The position numbers and the translations under genes were made by a program. The notes beneath the pieces are model-generated. The model did not search any database and was not told where the DNA came from. It worked only from the letters and a program-made list of their open reading frames with translations. From NCBI GenBank assembly GCA_936943315.1, contig CAKZJM010000401.1, forward strand, positions 1 through 10,061: a stretch of 10,061 nucleotides of DNA, read 5' to 3'. The first letter of the stretch is position 1, and the number at the start of each line of letters is the position of its first letter. Positions 1 through 4,959 of this stretch are shown one piece after another. The DNA is from an uncultured Methylophilus sp. (GTDB taxonomy: Bacteria; Pseudomonadota; Gammaproteobacteria; Burkholderiales; Methylophilaceae).

Positions 1-29
1 TGGTATTTGGCTGAGGATTGTGTCTGCAT
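1..29 (-). CDS. N-terminus of a divergent gene of unknown function (partial)
   Basis: The reverse strand has an ATG at 29-27 preceded by a good Shine-Dalgarno sequence (AGGAGA, complement of 35-40) at about 5 nt spacing. The reading frame stays open to the window edge and encodes MQTQSSAKY. Only nine codons are visible, so the product cannot be identified. The gene is divergent from the Lrp/AsnC-type regulator at 191 and shares its AT-rich upstream region. Lrp/AsnC-family local regulators often control the adjacent divergent gene, so this is a likely regulatory target (inference). Confidence 0.6.
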
Positions 30-122
30 GCTGTTCTCCTGAAAATGTTTTTGACAGAAGACATGATAGAGATTTCATAAAAAATTAAATTGCTATTTTT
101 ATCAAAAAATCCAATTATTAAA

Positions 123-188
123 AATATTATTTCAATAAAAACACATTTTTTGTAATATTATTTCAATATTAAATATTTATTGAAATAA
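123..188. promoter_or_regulatory. Repeated motif in the divergent intergenic region, likely Lrp-family operator
   Basis: The 11-mer TTATTTCAATA occurs at 127-137 and 158-168, and its exact reverse complement at 178-188. The first two copies lie in a perfect 15-bp direct repeat (123-137 and 154-168) spaced 31 bp, close to three helical turns. The second and third copies form an interrupted palindrome with a 9-base AT centre, ending 2 bases before the ATG of the regulator. AT-rich imperfect palindromes phased on the helix are typical of Lrp/AsnC binding, so autoregulation plus control of the divergent gene is the natural reading. The repeats are directly visible; the operator role is inferred. 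Confidence 0.6.
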
Positions 189-190
189 CC

Positions 191-655
191 ATGAAATTAG
201 ACCGCTTTGACAAAGCCATTCTGGACATTCTGCAAACAGACGGCCACATCAGCAATCAGGAACTCGCTGACCGCATTGGACTCTCCCCGGCCCCCTGCCT
301 CCGCCGCGTAAAAGCCTTGGAACAAGCTGGCCTGATCTTGGGATACCAAGCCCTGGTAGATGCCAAAAAACTCGGTCTCAGCCTGATGGCCTTGATCGGG
401 ATTTCTATGGATCAGCACACACCGGAACGCTTCGCCAATTTTGAAAGCAGCATTACCAATATTCCCGAAGTGTTGGAATGCTTGCTGATTACAGGGCAGC
501 AATCGGATTATTTATTGAAAGTGGTTGTAAAAGATATGGACGACTACCAGCACCTGCTACTACATAAAATCACCAAGATTGCAGGCGTCACCGGGGTACA
601 TACAAGTTTTGTGTTGAGAAATGTGGTGGCACGGGCCAAAGTGCCCGTTAATTGA
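191..655 (+). CDS. Lrp/AsnC-family transcriptional regulator
   Basis: A 154-residue protein of normal length for the family. Residues about 4-50 form the N-terminal winged-helix DNA-binding domain, with a HTH core NQELADRIGLSPAPCLRRVK (22-41) that matches the family's strongly conserved SxxPCLRRVxxLE pattern. Residues about 64-140 form the RAM/AsnC ligand-binding and oligomerisation domain, including the TGQQSDYLLKV segment (101-111) near the effector site. Such proteins form dimers to octamers and sense amino acids or related metabolites; the specific effector cannot be read from the sequence. The ATG at 191 fits the usual family N-terminus, but no Shine-Dalgarno sequence precedes it (upstream bases are TTGAAATAACC). 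It is probably autoregulated through the motifs at 123-188. No obvious terminator follows; the stop at 653-655 is about 65 bases before the 721-1152 repeat element. Confidence 0.93.
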   Translation: MKLDRFDKAILDILQTDGHISNQELADRIGLSPAPCLRRVKALEQAGLILGYQALVDAKKLGLSLMALIGISMDQHTPERFANFESSITNIPEVLECLLITGQQSDYLLKVVVKDMDDYQHLLLHKITKIAGVTGVHTSFVLRNVVARAKVPVN

Positions 656-784
656 TGAGCCTTGGTTAACGGTATTATTTCGCTCTCAGATAGTGATAGC
701 ACACCTCTTAATAACCAATTTTTCGCCTCTAGGCGAGTTACTTTCTGTTGCTAGTCCCACAGAAATTAGTCACAACTATCGAAG

Positions 785-939
785 TGTTGCGGCGTAGGCT
801 AACCTTTAGGTTAAGCCACGTAGTGCCGCCGAAGCCAAAGAAGAGCGCACCCAGCCATCACGACCTGACGGCTCCCTTGCGTTATTGGCTACAGCCACTG
901 CACTTAACATTGCTATGCGAGTTAGCCTACGCCGTAACA
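785..939. repeat. Inner inverted repeat of the foldback element
   Basis: Arms 785-803 and 921-939 pair at 18 of 19 positions around a loop of about 117 bases. Just outside the right arm, 940-954 is a perfect hairpin (GACTGC, TGC loop, GCAGTC) with no counterpart on the left; beyond it AACTAT (774-779) and ATAGTT (955-960) pair again. The right side therefore looks like the left side plus an inserted hairpin. Confidence 0.6.
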
Positions 940-1101
940 GACTGCTGCGCAGTCATAGTTATCAAAAAGTAGCCCATCACGAAACTCGACCTGGCAGCTC
1001 AAAAGTACGTGAGCGACTGCGGGATTCGGACAGCCGCTCGCTTCACCTTATTTTGACGAGCAACGCAGGAATCAAGCGGAAGCTAGGGTGCATTTCTTTT
1101 G

Positions 1102-1136
1102 GTTACTTATTCTTTGGGCAAGCAAAGAAAAGTAAC
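1102..1136. repeat. Local hairpin at the right end of the foldback element
   Basis: Arms 1102-1116 and 1123-1136 pair over 14 bp with one bulged A (1109) and a six-base loop. Bases 1129-1136 also belong to the outer terminal repeat, so the right end can fold locally or pair with the left end at 721-744. The left end has a smaller local alternative, TTTCTGT (742-748) with ACAGAAA (759-765). Confidence 0.5.
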
Positions 1137-1193
1137 TCGCCTACAGGCGAAAGGGAACATGCCATTAAACAACCACCACTACGGGTGACCACG

Positions 1194-1236
1194 CATGCTT
1201 AGAATACAACTTTTACTTGCCACAAAGCTAAGCATG
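1194..1236. repeat. 9-bp perfect inverted repeat with 25-base spacer
   Basis: CATGCTTAG (1194-1202) and CTAAGCATG (1228-1236) are exact reverse complements. There is no T-run, so it is not an intrinsic terminator. It lies 12 bases left of the dRS3-like repeat and may be part of the same repeat array. Confidence 0.4.
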
Positions 1237-1247
1237 AATGTTGCCTG

Positions 1248-1272
1248 GATTCCGGCCTACGCCGGAATGACG
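1248..1272. repeat. dRS3-like palindromic repeat (diverged copy)
   Basis: The core ATTCCGGCCTACGCCGGAAT (1249-1268) is an 8-bp stem with a 4-base loop. Together with its flanks it matches the element end at 8530-8554 at 22 of 25 positions. Two of the three differences are compensatory and keep the stem paired. The general form resembles the dRS3 repeat family described in Neisseria (ATTCCC, eight bases, GGGAAT), although here the sixth base of the arm is G. Confidence 0.6.
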
Positions 1273-1435
1273 ATTTGTTGCTTAGCCAACCGGTTCTGCA
1301 AAACACCCATTTCGCAGGCGCAGAACTAGCTCTGCGAAACCCATGCTACACCCTCCGCCGAAATGAAGAAGATGACGCCAGCTCAGACATACCCTTTCTA
1401 AAATTTCTAAACTGTACACACAAAACCCAGCAAGA

Positions 1436-1462
1436 AAAAACCCACGCGATGCGTGGGTTTTT
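1436..1462 (-). terminator. Intrinsic terminator of the ilvE unit
   Basis: A 12-bp stem (A-rich arm plus CCCACGC, loop GAT, GCGTGGG plus T-rich arm) ends four bases beyond the stop codon of the zinc-finger gene. Read leftward it has a GC stem followed by a run of six T (complement of 1435-1440). The A/T symmetry would let it work in both directions, but there is no evident rightward gene to end here. Confidence 0.85.
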
Positions 1463-1466
1463 CAAT

Positions 1467-1655
1467 TTAGTGGTGGTGCACCTGCGTCCCAGGTTTCAAC
1501 CTGAACTTTGTCCCGCAATACGGGCAAGACACCTGCCCCGTTTTCGCCACATCCAGAAACACCCTTGGATGCGATGCCCACAATGCAACTTCTTTGGTTG
1601 GGCAGTGCAATGGCAAGTCTTTGCCGTCTACTTCAAACTCTTTGACATCAGACAT
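1467..1655 (-). CDS. Small CHCC-type zinc-finger protein
   Basis: A 62-residue protein with the C-x10-H-x14-C-x2-C pattern of the zf-CHCC family: C18, H29, C44, C47, inside HCP, SHPRVFLD and SCPYCGTKFRL. The family is related to the zinc-binding subunit of mitochondrial complex I (NDUFS6); its bacterial role is not established. The sequence ends in three His, which could add metal affinity. The ATG is preceded by GGAGAG (complement of 1661-1666) at good spacing. It starts 34 bases after the ilvE stop on the same strand and directly precedes a terminator, so it is co-transcribed with ilvE, a pairing I recall as common in betaproteobacteria. Confidence 0.88.
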   Translation of the reverse strand: MSDVKEFEVDGKDLPLHCPTKEVALWASHPRVFLDVAKTGQVSCPYCGTKFRLKPGTQVHHH

Positions 1656-1689
1656 TCAAACTCTCCAGCAAACAGAAGCGTAGTGTTTT

Positions 1690-2628
1690 TTATGCAACCA
1701 AAGTCAGCCAGTGGGCATACTTGGGATTTTTGCCTTTTACCACGTCAAAATACAGGCTTTGCAGTTTCTCGGTGATCGGACCACGGCTACCTTCACCAAT
1801 GGCGCGGTTATCCAGCTCACGGATAGGCGTCACTTCTGCCGCCGTACCGGTGAAGAAAGCTTCGTCGGCGCTATAGACTTCATCACGGGTAATGCGCTTT
1901 TCAATCACCTCAAGACCCAACTCTTCTTTAGCCAGGTGGATGATGGTATCACGCGTGATGCCTTCCAGGGCTGAGGTCAGGTCTGGCGTATACAGCTTGC
2001 CGTTGCGGATGATGAAAATGTTTTCACCGGAACCTTCAGCAACAAAACCGTCTACATCCAGCAACAGGGCTTCCTGATAACCGTCTTGGGCGGCTTCCTG
2101 ATGTGCCAGGATACTGTTCATATAGTTACCGTTTGCCTTGGCTTTACACATGGTGATATTTACATGGTGGCGTGAGAAAGAGGAAGTTTTCACACGGATA
2201 CCTTTGGTGATGGCTTCTTCGCCCATGTAAGCACCCCAGCTCCAGGCTGCAACAATCAGGTGTGTGGACAAAGTCTTGGCAGAGATACCCATGGCTTCTG
2301 CACCGTAAAATGCCATCGGCCGGAGATAACCAGACTCGAGATTGTTTTCGCGAACGGCCGCTCTTTGCGCTTCAGAAACAGTCTCTTTATCAAACGGCAT
2401 TTTCATGCCGAGGATATGCGCACTGCGGAACAAGCGGTCGGTATGCTCTTTCAGGCGGAAAATCGCGGTGCCTTTGTCGGTTTTGTAGGCACGCACCCCT
2501 TCAAACACGCCCATGCCGTAATGCAGGGTGTGGGTTAACACGTGGGTGGTCGCATCGCGCCAGTTGACCATTTTGCCGTCGTACCAGATAACGCCGTCAC
2601 GGTCTGCCATCGAACTCGGTATTGCCAT
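1690..2628 (-). CDS. ilvE: Branched-chain amino acid aminotransferase
   Basis: A 312-residue class IV PLP aminotransferase that transfers the amino group between glutamate and the 2-oxo acids of leucine, isoleucine and valine, the last step of their synthesis, in the cytoplasm. Visible family features are HTLHYGMGVFEGVRAY (33-48), the PLP-binding lysine K164 in CKAKANGNYMNS (161-172), EGSGENIF (198-205) and GTAAEVTPIRELD (261-273). The length is usual for IlvE. The start at 2628 has AGGCGAG upstream at 5 nt; a second Met seven codons in is less likely. It is the first gene of a two-gene unit with the zinc-finger protein and is divergent from the SCO gene. No leader-peptide attenuator is evident in the 112-base upstream gap. 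Confidence 0.96.
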   Translation of the reverse strand: MAIPSSMADRDGVIWYDGKMVNWRDATTHVLTHTLHYGMGVFEGVRAYKTDKGTAIFRLKEHTDRLFRSAHILGMKMPFDKETVSEAQRAAVRENNLESGYLRPMAFYGAEAMGISAKTLSTHLIVAAWSWGAYMGEEAITKGIRVKTSSFSRHHVNITMCKAKANGNYMNSILAHQEAAQDGYQEALLLDVDGFVAEGSGENIFIIRNGKLYTPDLTSALEGITRDTIIHLAKEELGLEVIEKRITRDEVYSADEAFFTGTAAEVTPIRELDNRAIGEGSRGPITEKLQSLYFDVVKGKNPKYAHWLTLVA

Positions 2629-2667
2629 TTAAACTCGCCTTTAATCCGTCAGTCATCAAAAACCAAT

Positions 2668-2673
2668 ATTGTA
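2668..2673 (-). promoter_or_regulatory. Candidate -10 of the ilvE promoter
   Basis: On the reverse strand TACAAT (complement of 2668-2673) lies 39 bases upstream of the ilvE start, a suitable distance for a short leader. No convincing -35 is seen at 16-18 bases, so this assignment is tentative. Confidence 0.35.
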
Positions 2674-2696
2674 AACCAATCTGCGCCCTTTTCGCC

Positions 2697-2707
2697 TATG
2701 TTAGAAT
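2697..2707 (+). promoter_or_regulatory. Candidate extended -10 promoter of the SCO gene
   Basis: TATGTTAGAAT matches an extended -10 (TRTG, one base, TAGAAT). Transcription would start near 2714, leaving a leader of about 27 bases that carries the AAGGA ribosome binding site at 2728-2732. The -35 region is weak, as is common for extended -10 promoters. Confidence 0.45.
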
Positions 2708-2740
2708 CCATTTCAGTGATGATTTAGAAGGATTTTTTGC

Positions 2741-3331
2741 ATGCGTTTGCGTTTAATGTGGGTTTATCTGGCATTCATGGTCATGGCCGGACTACTGGCG
2801 AGTTGCCAGCAAGGCAGTTCTGCCAGTTTTATCGGCACCGATTTGACCGGCACCCAGTTTGGCAAGCCGCTGACATTGACTGACCATACCGGTAAATTGC
2901 GTAGCATGAGCGACTTTAAAGGCAAGGTAGTGGTGCTGTTTTTTGGTTATACGCATTGCCCGGACGTGTGCCCGACCACCATGAGTGACCTCAAGCAGAC
3001 CATGAAGCTGCTGGGCGATAAAGCCGACGATGTACAAGTCTTGTTTGTGACGGTAGACCCGGAACGCGATACGCAGGAAGTGCTGGCGCAGTTTGTGCCG
3101 GGCTTTGACCCGCGCTTTATTGGCCTGCGGGGTACCGTGGCAGAGGTGGCCGCTAACCTCAGCGAATACAAAGTATATGCAGCCAAGGTGAGTGAGCCTG
3201 GCAAATCGAGCTATACCATGGATCATAGCGCAGGCTTATATGTGTTTGATAAAACCGGCGCGCCCCGCATCTATCTGGGCTATGGTGAAAAACCGGCAAA
3301 TATTGCGCATGATTTGCAGCTACTGCTGTAA
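2741..3331 (+). CDS. SCO1/SenC-family copper chaperone lipoprotein
   Basis: A 196-residue thioredoxin-fold protein for copper delivery to, or thiol reduction of, the CuA site of cytochrome c oxidase on the outer face of the inner membrane. Residues 1-22 are a lipoprotein signal: positively charged start, hydrophobic core, and lipobox LASC with C22 as the lipidated residue. The copper motif CPDVC gives C73 and C77, and the third ligand is H162 in MDHSAG; the VDPERDT segment (105-111) is also typical. All three copper ligands are present, so it should be functional. The start is supported by AAGGA eight bases upstream. It stands alone: ilvE is divergent, and the next gene, at 169 bases, has its own promoter. 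No cytochrome oxidase genes are visible nearby, so the client enzyme is unknown. Confidence 0.93.
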   Translation: MRLRLMWVYLAFMVMAGLLASCQQGSSASFIGTDLTGTQFGKPLTLTDHTGKLRSMSDFKGKVVVLFFGYTHCPDVCPTTMSDLKQTMKLLGDKADDVQVLFVTVDPERDTQEVLAQFVPGFDPRFIGLRGTVAEVAANLSEYKVYAAKVSEPGKSSYTMDHSAGLYVFDKTGAPRIYLGYGEKPANIAHDLQLLL

Positions 3332-3439
3332 TCGCAACGCGCAAAGGAATCTTTCCCTGCAACTGCATCAAGAACGATTTTCATTTATGTTTCTATTTAA
3401 AATATCATTTAAAATCAAATAGTTATATTAAAAATAAAA

Positions 3440-3467
3440 TTGCATCAATTCATTTTTCCTGTATGAT
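3440..3467 (+). promoter_or_regulatory. Sigma70-like promoter of the bacterioferritin pair
   Basis: TTGCAT (3440-3445), 16-base spacer, TATGAT (3462-3467), placed 33 bases upstream of the first bfr start. Directly upstream is a very AT-rich tract with two ATTTAAAAT copies 12 bp apart (3395-3403, 3407-3415), a possible UP element or regulator site. I see no Fur-box palindrome here, unlike at bfd. Confidence 0.6.
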
Positions 3468-3500
3468 GACTGTATCAAAAATGCCAAACAGGAGCCGGAA

Positions 3501-3989
3501 ATGAAGGGCGATAAAAAAATTATAGATATCTTGAATGACTTGCTGGCGGGCGAGTTATCTGCCACCGATCAATACCTGATTCACGGCGAAATGTATGCGG
3601 ACATGGGTTTAGGCATTATTTCTGAACGCATCCTGCATGAATCCCTGCATGAACGTGAACACGCCCGTGCGCTAATCCAGCGCATTTTGTTCCTGGAAGG
3701 CAAACCCAACCTGGCCAAGCGCGAAGCGCTGAATATCGGCAAAGACGTGAAATCCATGCTGGAATCTGACCTGGCACTGGAATATGCCGTGGTCAAACAT
3801 CTCAAAAAAGCCATTGAAGCCTGTGAACAGGCACAAGATTTTGTGACCCGCGAAATGTTGCTGGTGCAGCTTGAAGATACCGAAATGGACCACGCCTACT
3901 GGCTGGAAAAACAACTTAACCTGGTCAAACTGGTGGGCATCGAAAACTACTGCCAGAGCCAGATGAGCAACAGCCCGGCAGCAGAATAA
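3501..3989 (+). CDS. bfr: Bacterioferritin subunit, ferroxidase type (no haem-ligand Met)
   Basis: A 162-residue four-helix ferritin-like protein with the Bfr N-terminus MKGD and the RILFLEG signature (61-67). Aligned by eye to E. coli Bfr, all di-iron ferroxidase ligands are kept: E18, E51, H54, E94, E128 and H131; the last two are E127/H130 in E. coli, shifted by one inserted residue. Position 52, where Bfr has the Met that binds haem b between two subunits, is Arg (EREH, 51-54), so self-dimers should not bind haem in the usual way. It oxidises Fe2+ and feeds it to the mineral core of a 24-mer. AGGAG (3490-3494) precedes the ATG. The second bfr follows after nine bases, so the two are co-translated and likely co-assemble. 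The C-terminal MSNSPAAE tail extends past the E. coli protein. Confidence 0.92.
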   Translation: MKGDKKIIDILNDLLAGELSATDQYLIHGEMYADMGLGIISERILHESLHEREHARALIQRILFLEGKPNLAKREALNIGKDVKSMLESDLALEYAVVKHLKKAIEACEQAQDFVTREMLLVQLEDTEMDHAYWLEKQLNLVKLVGIENYCQSQMSNSPAAE

Positions 3990-3998
3990 GGAGCACGC

Positions 3999-4475
3999 AT
4001 GAAAGGCGATAAACAAATGATAGTCACCTTGAACAAGGTGCTCAAAAACCAGCTGACTTCGATTAACCAGTACTTTTTGCATGCGCGCATGTTCAAAAAA
4101 TGGGGCCTGGAAAAACTCAACGGCTATCAGTACAAACAATCTATCCGCGTCATGAAAGAAGCGGATGAAGTGATTGAGCGCATTTTGTTTCTGGACGGTC
4201 TGCCAAACTTGCAGAACCTGGGAAAACTGCTGATAGGTGAAGATGTGGTGGAATGCCTGCAAGGCGACCTGAGCTTTGAAAAAGAAGTGCAGCACCCGCA
4301 GCTGGTAGAAGCGATTGCCGAGGCTGAAAAACTGCAAGATTACGTTACACGTGACTTGCTGACCGAGCTGCTGGAAGCTTGCGAAGAAGCCATAGACTGG
4401 CTGGAAACCCAGCAACGCCTGATTACGGATGTGAGTTTGCCGAATTATTTGCAGTCACAGATCGAATCCGACTAA
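3999..4475 (+). CDS. bfr: Bacterioferritin subunit, haem type (ferroxidase site degenerate)
   Basis: A 158-residue Bfr with the same MKGDK start and RILFLDGLPNLQNLGKL (61-77). M52 is present (VMKE, 51-54), so the haem ligand is kept. The ferroxidase ligands are mostly lost by alignment to E. coli Bfr: E18 is Gln, E51 is Val, H54 is Glu, E127 is Cys (C128) and H130 is Ala (A131); only E94 remains. This subunit should bind haem, and so take electrons from Bfd, but not oxidise iron by itself. It is the mirror image of the preceding gene, and a mixed shell would hold both functions. AAGGAG nine bases before the ATG supports the start. A terminator follows at 4503-4524, ending a two-gene operon. 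Division of labour between two Bfr subunits is known in, for example, Pseudomonas and Magnetospirillum. Confidence 0.92.
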   Translation: MKGDKQMIVTLNKVLKNQLTSINQYFLHARMFKKWGLEKLNGYQYKQSIRVMKEADEVIERILFLDGLPNLQNLGKLLIGEDVVECLQGDLSFEKEVQHPQLVEAIAEAEKLQDYVTRDLLTELLEACEEAIDWLETQQRLITDVSLPNYLQSQIESD

Positions 4476-4502
4476 ACCCGAACGGACGTAAACCTTTGAA
4501 TT

Positions 4503-4524
4503 AAGCCGCGAAAGCGGCTTTTTT
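4503..4524 (+). terminator. Intrinsic terminator of the bacterioferritin operon
   Basis: A 7-bp stem AAGCCGC/GCGGCTT closed by a GAAA loop and followed by a T-run to 4524. It lies 28 bases after the second bfr stop and separates this operon from the bfd promoter. Confidence 0.9.
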
Positions 4525-4550
4525 CATGGCTGTCAGGAACCATTTTTGCC

Positions 4551-4579
4551 TTGACAAACTCTGAATAAATGATAATAAT
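4551..4579 (+). promoter_or_regulatory. bfd promoter
   Basis: A consensus -35 TTGACA (4551-4556), 17-base spacer and AATAAT (4574-4579) as -10. The predicted start near 4586 leaves a short leader with an AAGAGG ribosome binding site before the ATG at 4609. The -10 lies inside the Fur-box palindrome. Confidence 0.75.
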
Positions 4580-4586
4580 TATCATT
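4568..4586. promoter_or_regulatory. Fur box over the bfd promoter
   Basis: AATGATAATAATTATCATT is a perfect 19-bp palindrome (9 + 1 + 9), made of the NATWAT-type units of the classic Fur consensus. It covers the -10, so iron-loaded Fur would block RNA polymerase and bfd would be expressed when iron is scarce. This matches the known Fur repression of bfd in other proteobacteria. Confidence 0.88.
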
Positions 4587-4608
4587 AGTAAGATTAATAA
4601 GAGGCAAT

Positions 4609-4836
4609 ATGTACGTTTGCGTGTGTAATGCAGTAACTGAGCGGCAGATTCACCAGGCAGTGAGAAATGGCGCTAAAACCGTAAAGCATTTGAAAGATCA
4701 GTTGGGTGTGGGTGCAGAATGCGGCAAATGTGCCAGCTGCGCCAAAGCCTGCCTGAAAGAAGCGCATGCCGAACAACATCCTGGCCTGGTCAAAAAACTG
4801 ATACAACTCACCCCTGTGCAATTAGGCGCAGCGTAA
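4609..4836 (+). CDS. bfd: Bacterioferritin-associated ferredoxin
   Basis: A 75-residue [2Fe-2S] protein. C4 and C6 (VCVC) with C38 and C41 (CGKC) are the cluster ligands of the family, at the same positions as in E. coli Bfd. Bfd docks on bacterioferritin above the haem and passes electrons through it to reduce the ferric core, releasing Fe2+ in the cytoplasm. Two further cysteines, C44 and C48, follow the CGKC motif (C-x2-C-x2-C-x3-C overall); they are absent from E. coli Bfd. The protein is about ten residues longer than E. coli Bfd (64). It has its own Fur-controlled promoter and terminator, so its expression is separable from the adjacent bfr pair although they work together. Confidence 0.93.
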   Translation: MYVCVCNAVTERQIHQAVRNGAKTVKHLKDQLGVGAECGKCASCAKACLKEAHAEQHPGLVKKLIQLTPVQLGAA

Positions 4837-4853
4837 GATTATCCGATCTAAAG

Positions 4854-4877
4854 AAAGGGGCTCTCAGCCCCTTTTTT
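4854..4877 (+). terminator. Intrinsic terminator after bfd
   Basis: A 9-bp stem AAAGGGGCT/AGCCCCTTT with a CTC loop and six T in a row (4872-4877), starting 17 bases after the bfd stop. Confidence 0.92.
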
Positions 4878-4878
4878 A

Positions 4879-4902
4879 TTGCCTGAATATCCACTCAGGC
4901 AA
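4879..4902. repeat. 8-bp inverted repeat upstream of the EamA permease
   Basis: TTGCCTGA (4879-4886) and TCAGGCAA (4895-4902) are exact reverse complements with an 8-base spacer, 57 bases before the permease start. A TACAAT hexamer at 4912-4917 could be a -10. The repeat could be an operator at about the -35 region; no regulator is identified. Confidence 0.4.
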
Positions 4903-4959
4903 ACTCTGCTCTACAATCGGACGCTCGCTTTAATGAAACGCTCATGAGTCACACTGCAC

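Larger units (their letters stand above)
721..1152. mobile_element. 432-bp foldback/MITE-like element with 24-bp terminal inverted repeats
   Basis: The ends 721-744 and 1129-1152 are inverted repeats matching at 23 of 24 positions. Each end carries its own small palindrome (TCGCCT..AGGCGA at 723-736 and 1137-1150). Nested inside is a second inverted repeat: 785-803 against 921-939, 18 of 19 matching, with a perfect 14-bp core at 790-803/921-934. No transposase fits in 432 bp and no open frame resembles a known protein. I see no target-site duplication. It is best described as a non-autonomous foldback or repetitive extragenic element. From memory, the right-end sequence, when translated as GYLFFGQAKKSNSP, recurs in many spurious hypothetical proteins of proteobacteria, which fits a dispersed repeat. 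The mobility mechanism is unknown. Confidence 0.6.
1153..1434. other. Intergenic stretch with small repeats, no credible gene
   Basis: Between the foldback element and the ilvE-unit terminator I find no reading frame with recognisable protein features or a good ribosome binding site. The stretch holds an inverted repeat at 1194-1236, a dRS3-like repeat at 1248-1272, and a further short inverted pair TTCGCAG/CTGCGAA (1311-1317, 1332-1338). It appears to be an accumulation zone for repeats. Confidence 0.55.

Noticed and set aside
656..720. Terminator or small RNA just after the Lrp-type gene
   Set aside because: Only an imperfect GGT-ATTA/TAATAACC pairing without a T-run of note; insufficient for a call.
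748..972. A 74-codon open frame inside the foldback element
   Set aside because: Its codons are dictated by the nested inverted repeats, it has no plausible start signal, and it matches nothing recognisable.
721..1152. CRISPR array
   Set aside because: The repeats are inverted and nested, not regularly spaced direct repeats, and there are no cas genes nearby.
885..1202. A 105-codon open frame containing GYLFFGQAKKSNSP
   Set aside because: It overlaps the arms of the foldback element, lacks a ribosome binding site and recognisable domain, and its familiar C-terminal peptide is the translation of a dispersed repeat rather than a protein family.
1275..1775. A 166-codon rightward open frame
   Set aside because: It runs through a terminator and antisense to the zinc-finger gene and the end of ilvE, both strongly supported; it is a shadow frame.
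3332..3360. Terminator after the SCO gene
   Set aside because: Only a weak AAAGG/CTTTCC-like pairing is present with no T-run, so I did not call it.
3672..4415. A 247-codon leftward open frame across the bfr genes
   Set aside because: It is rich in Phe, His and Gln, as expected for the antisense of amphipathic helical coding sequence, and the sense-strand Bfr proteins are unambiguous.
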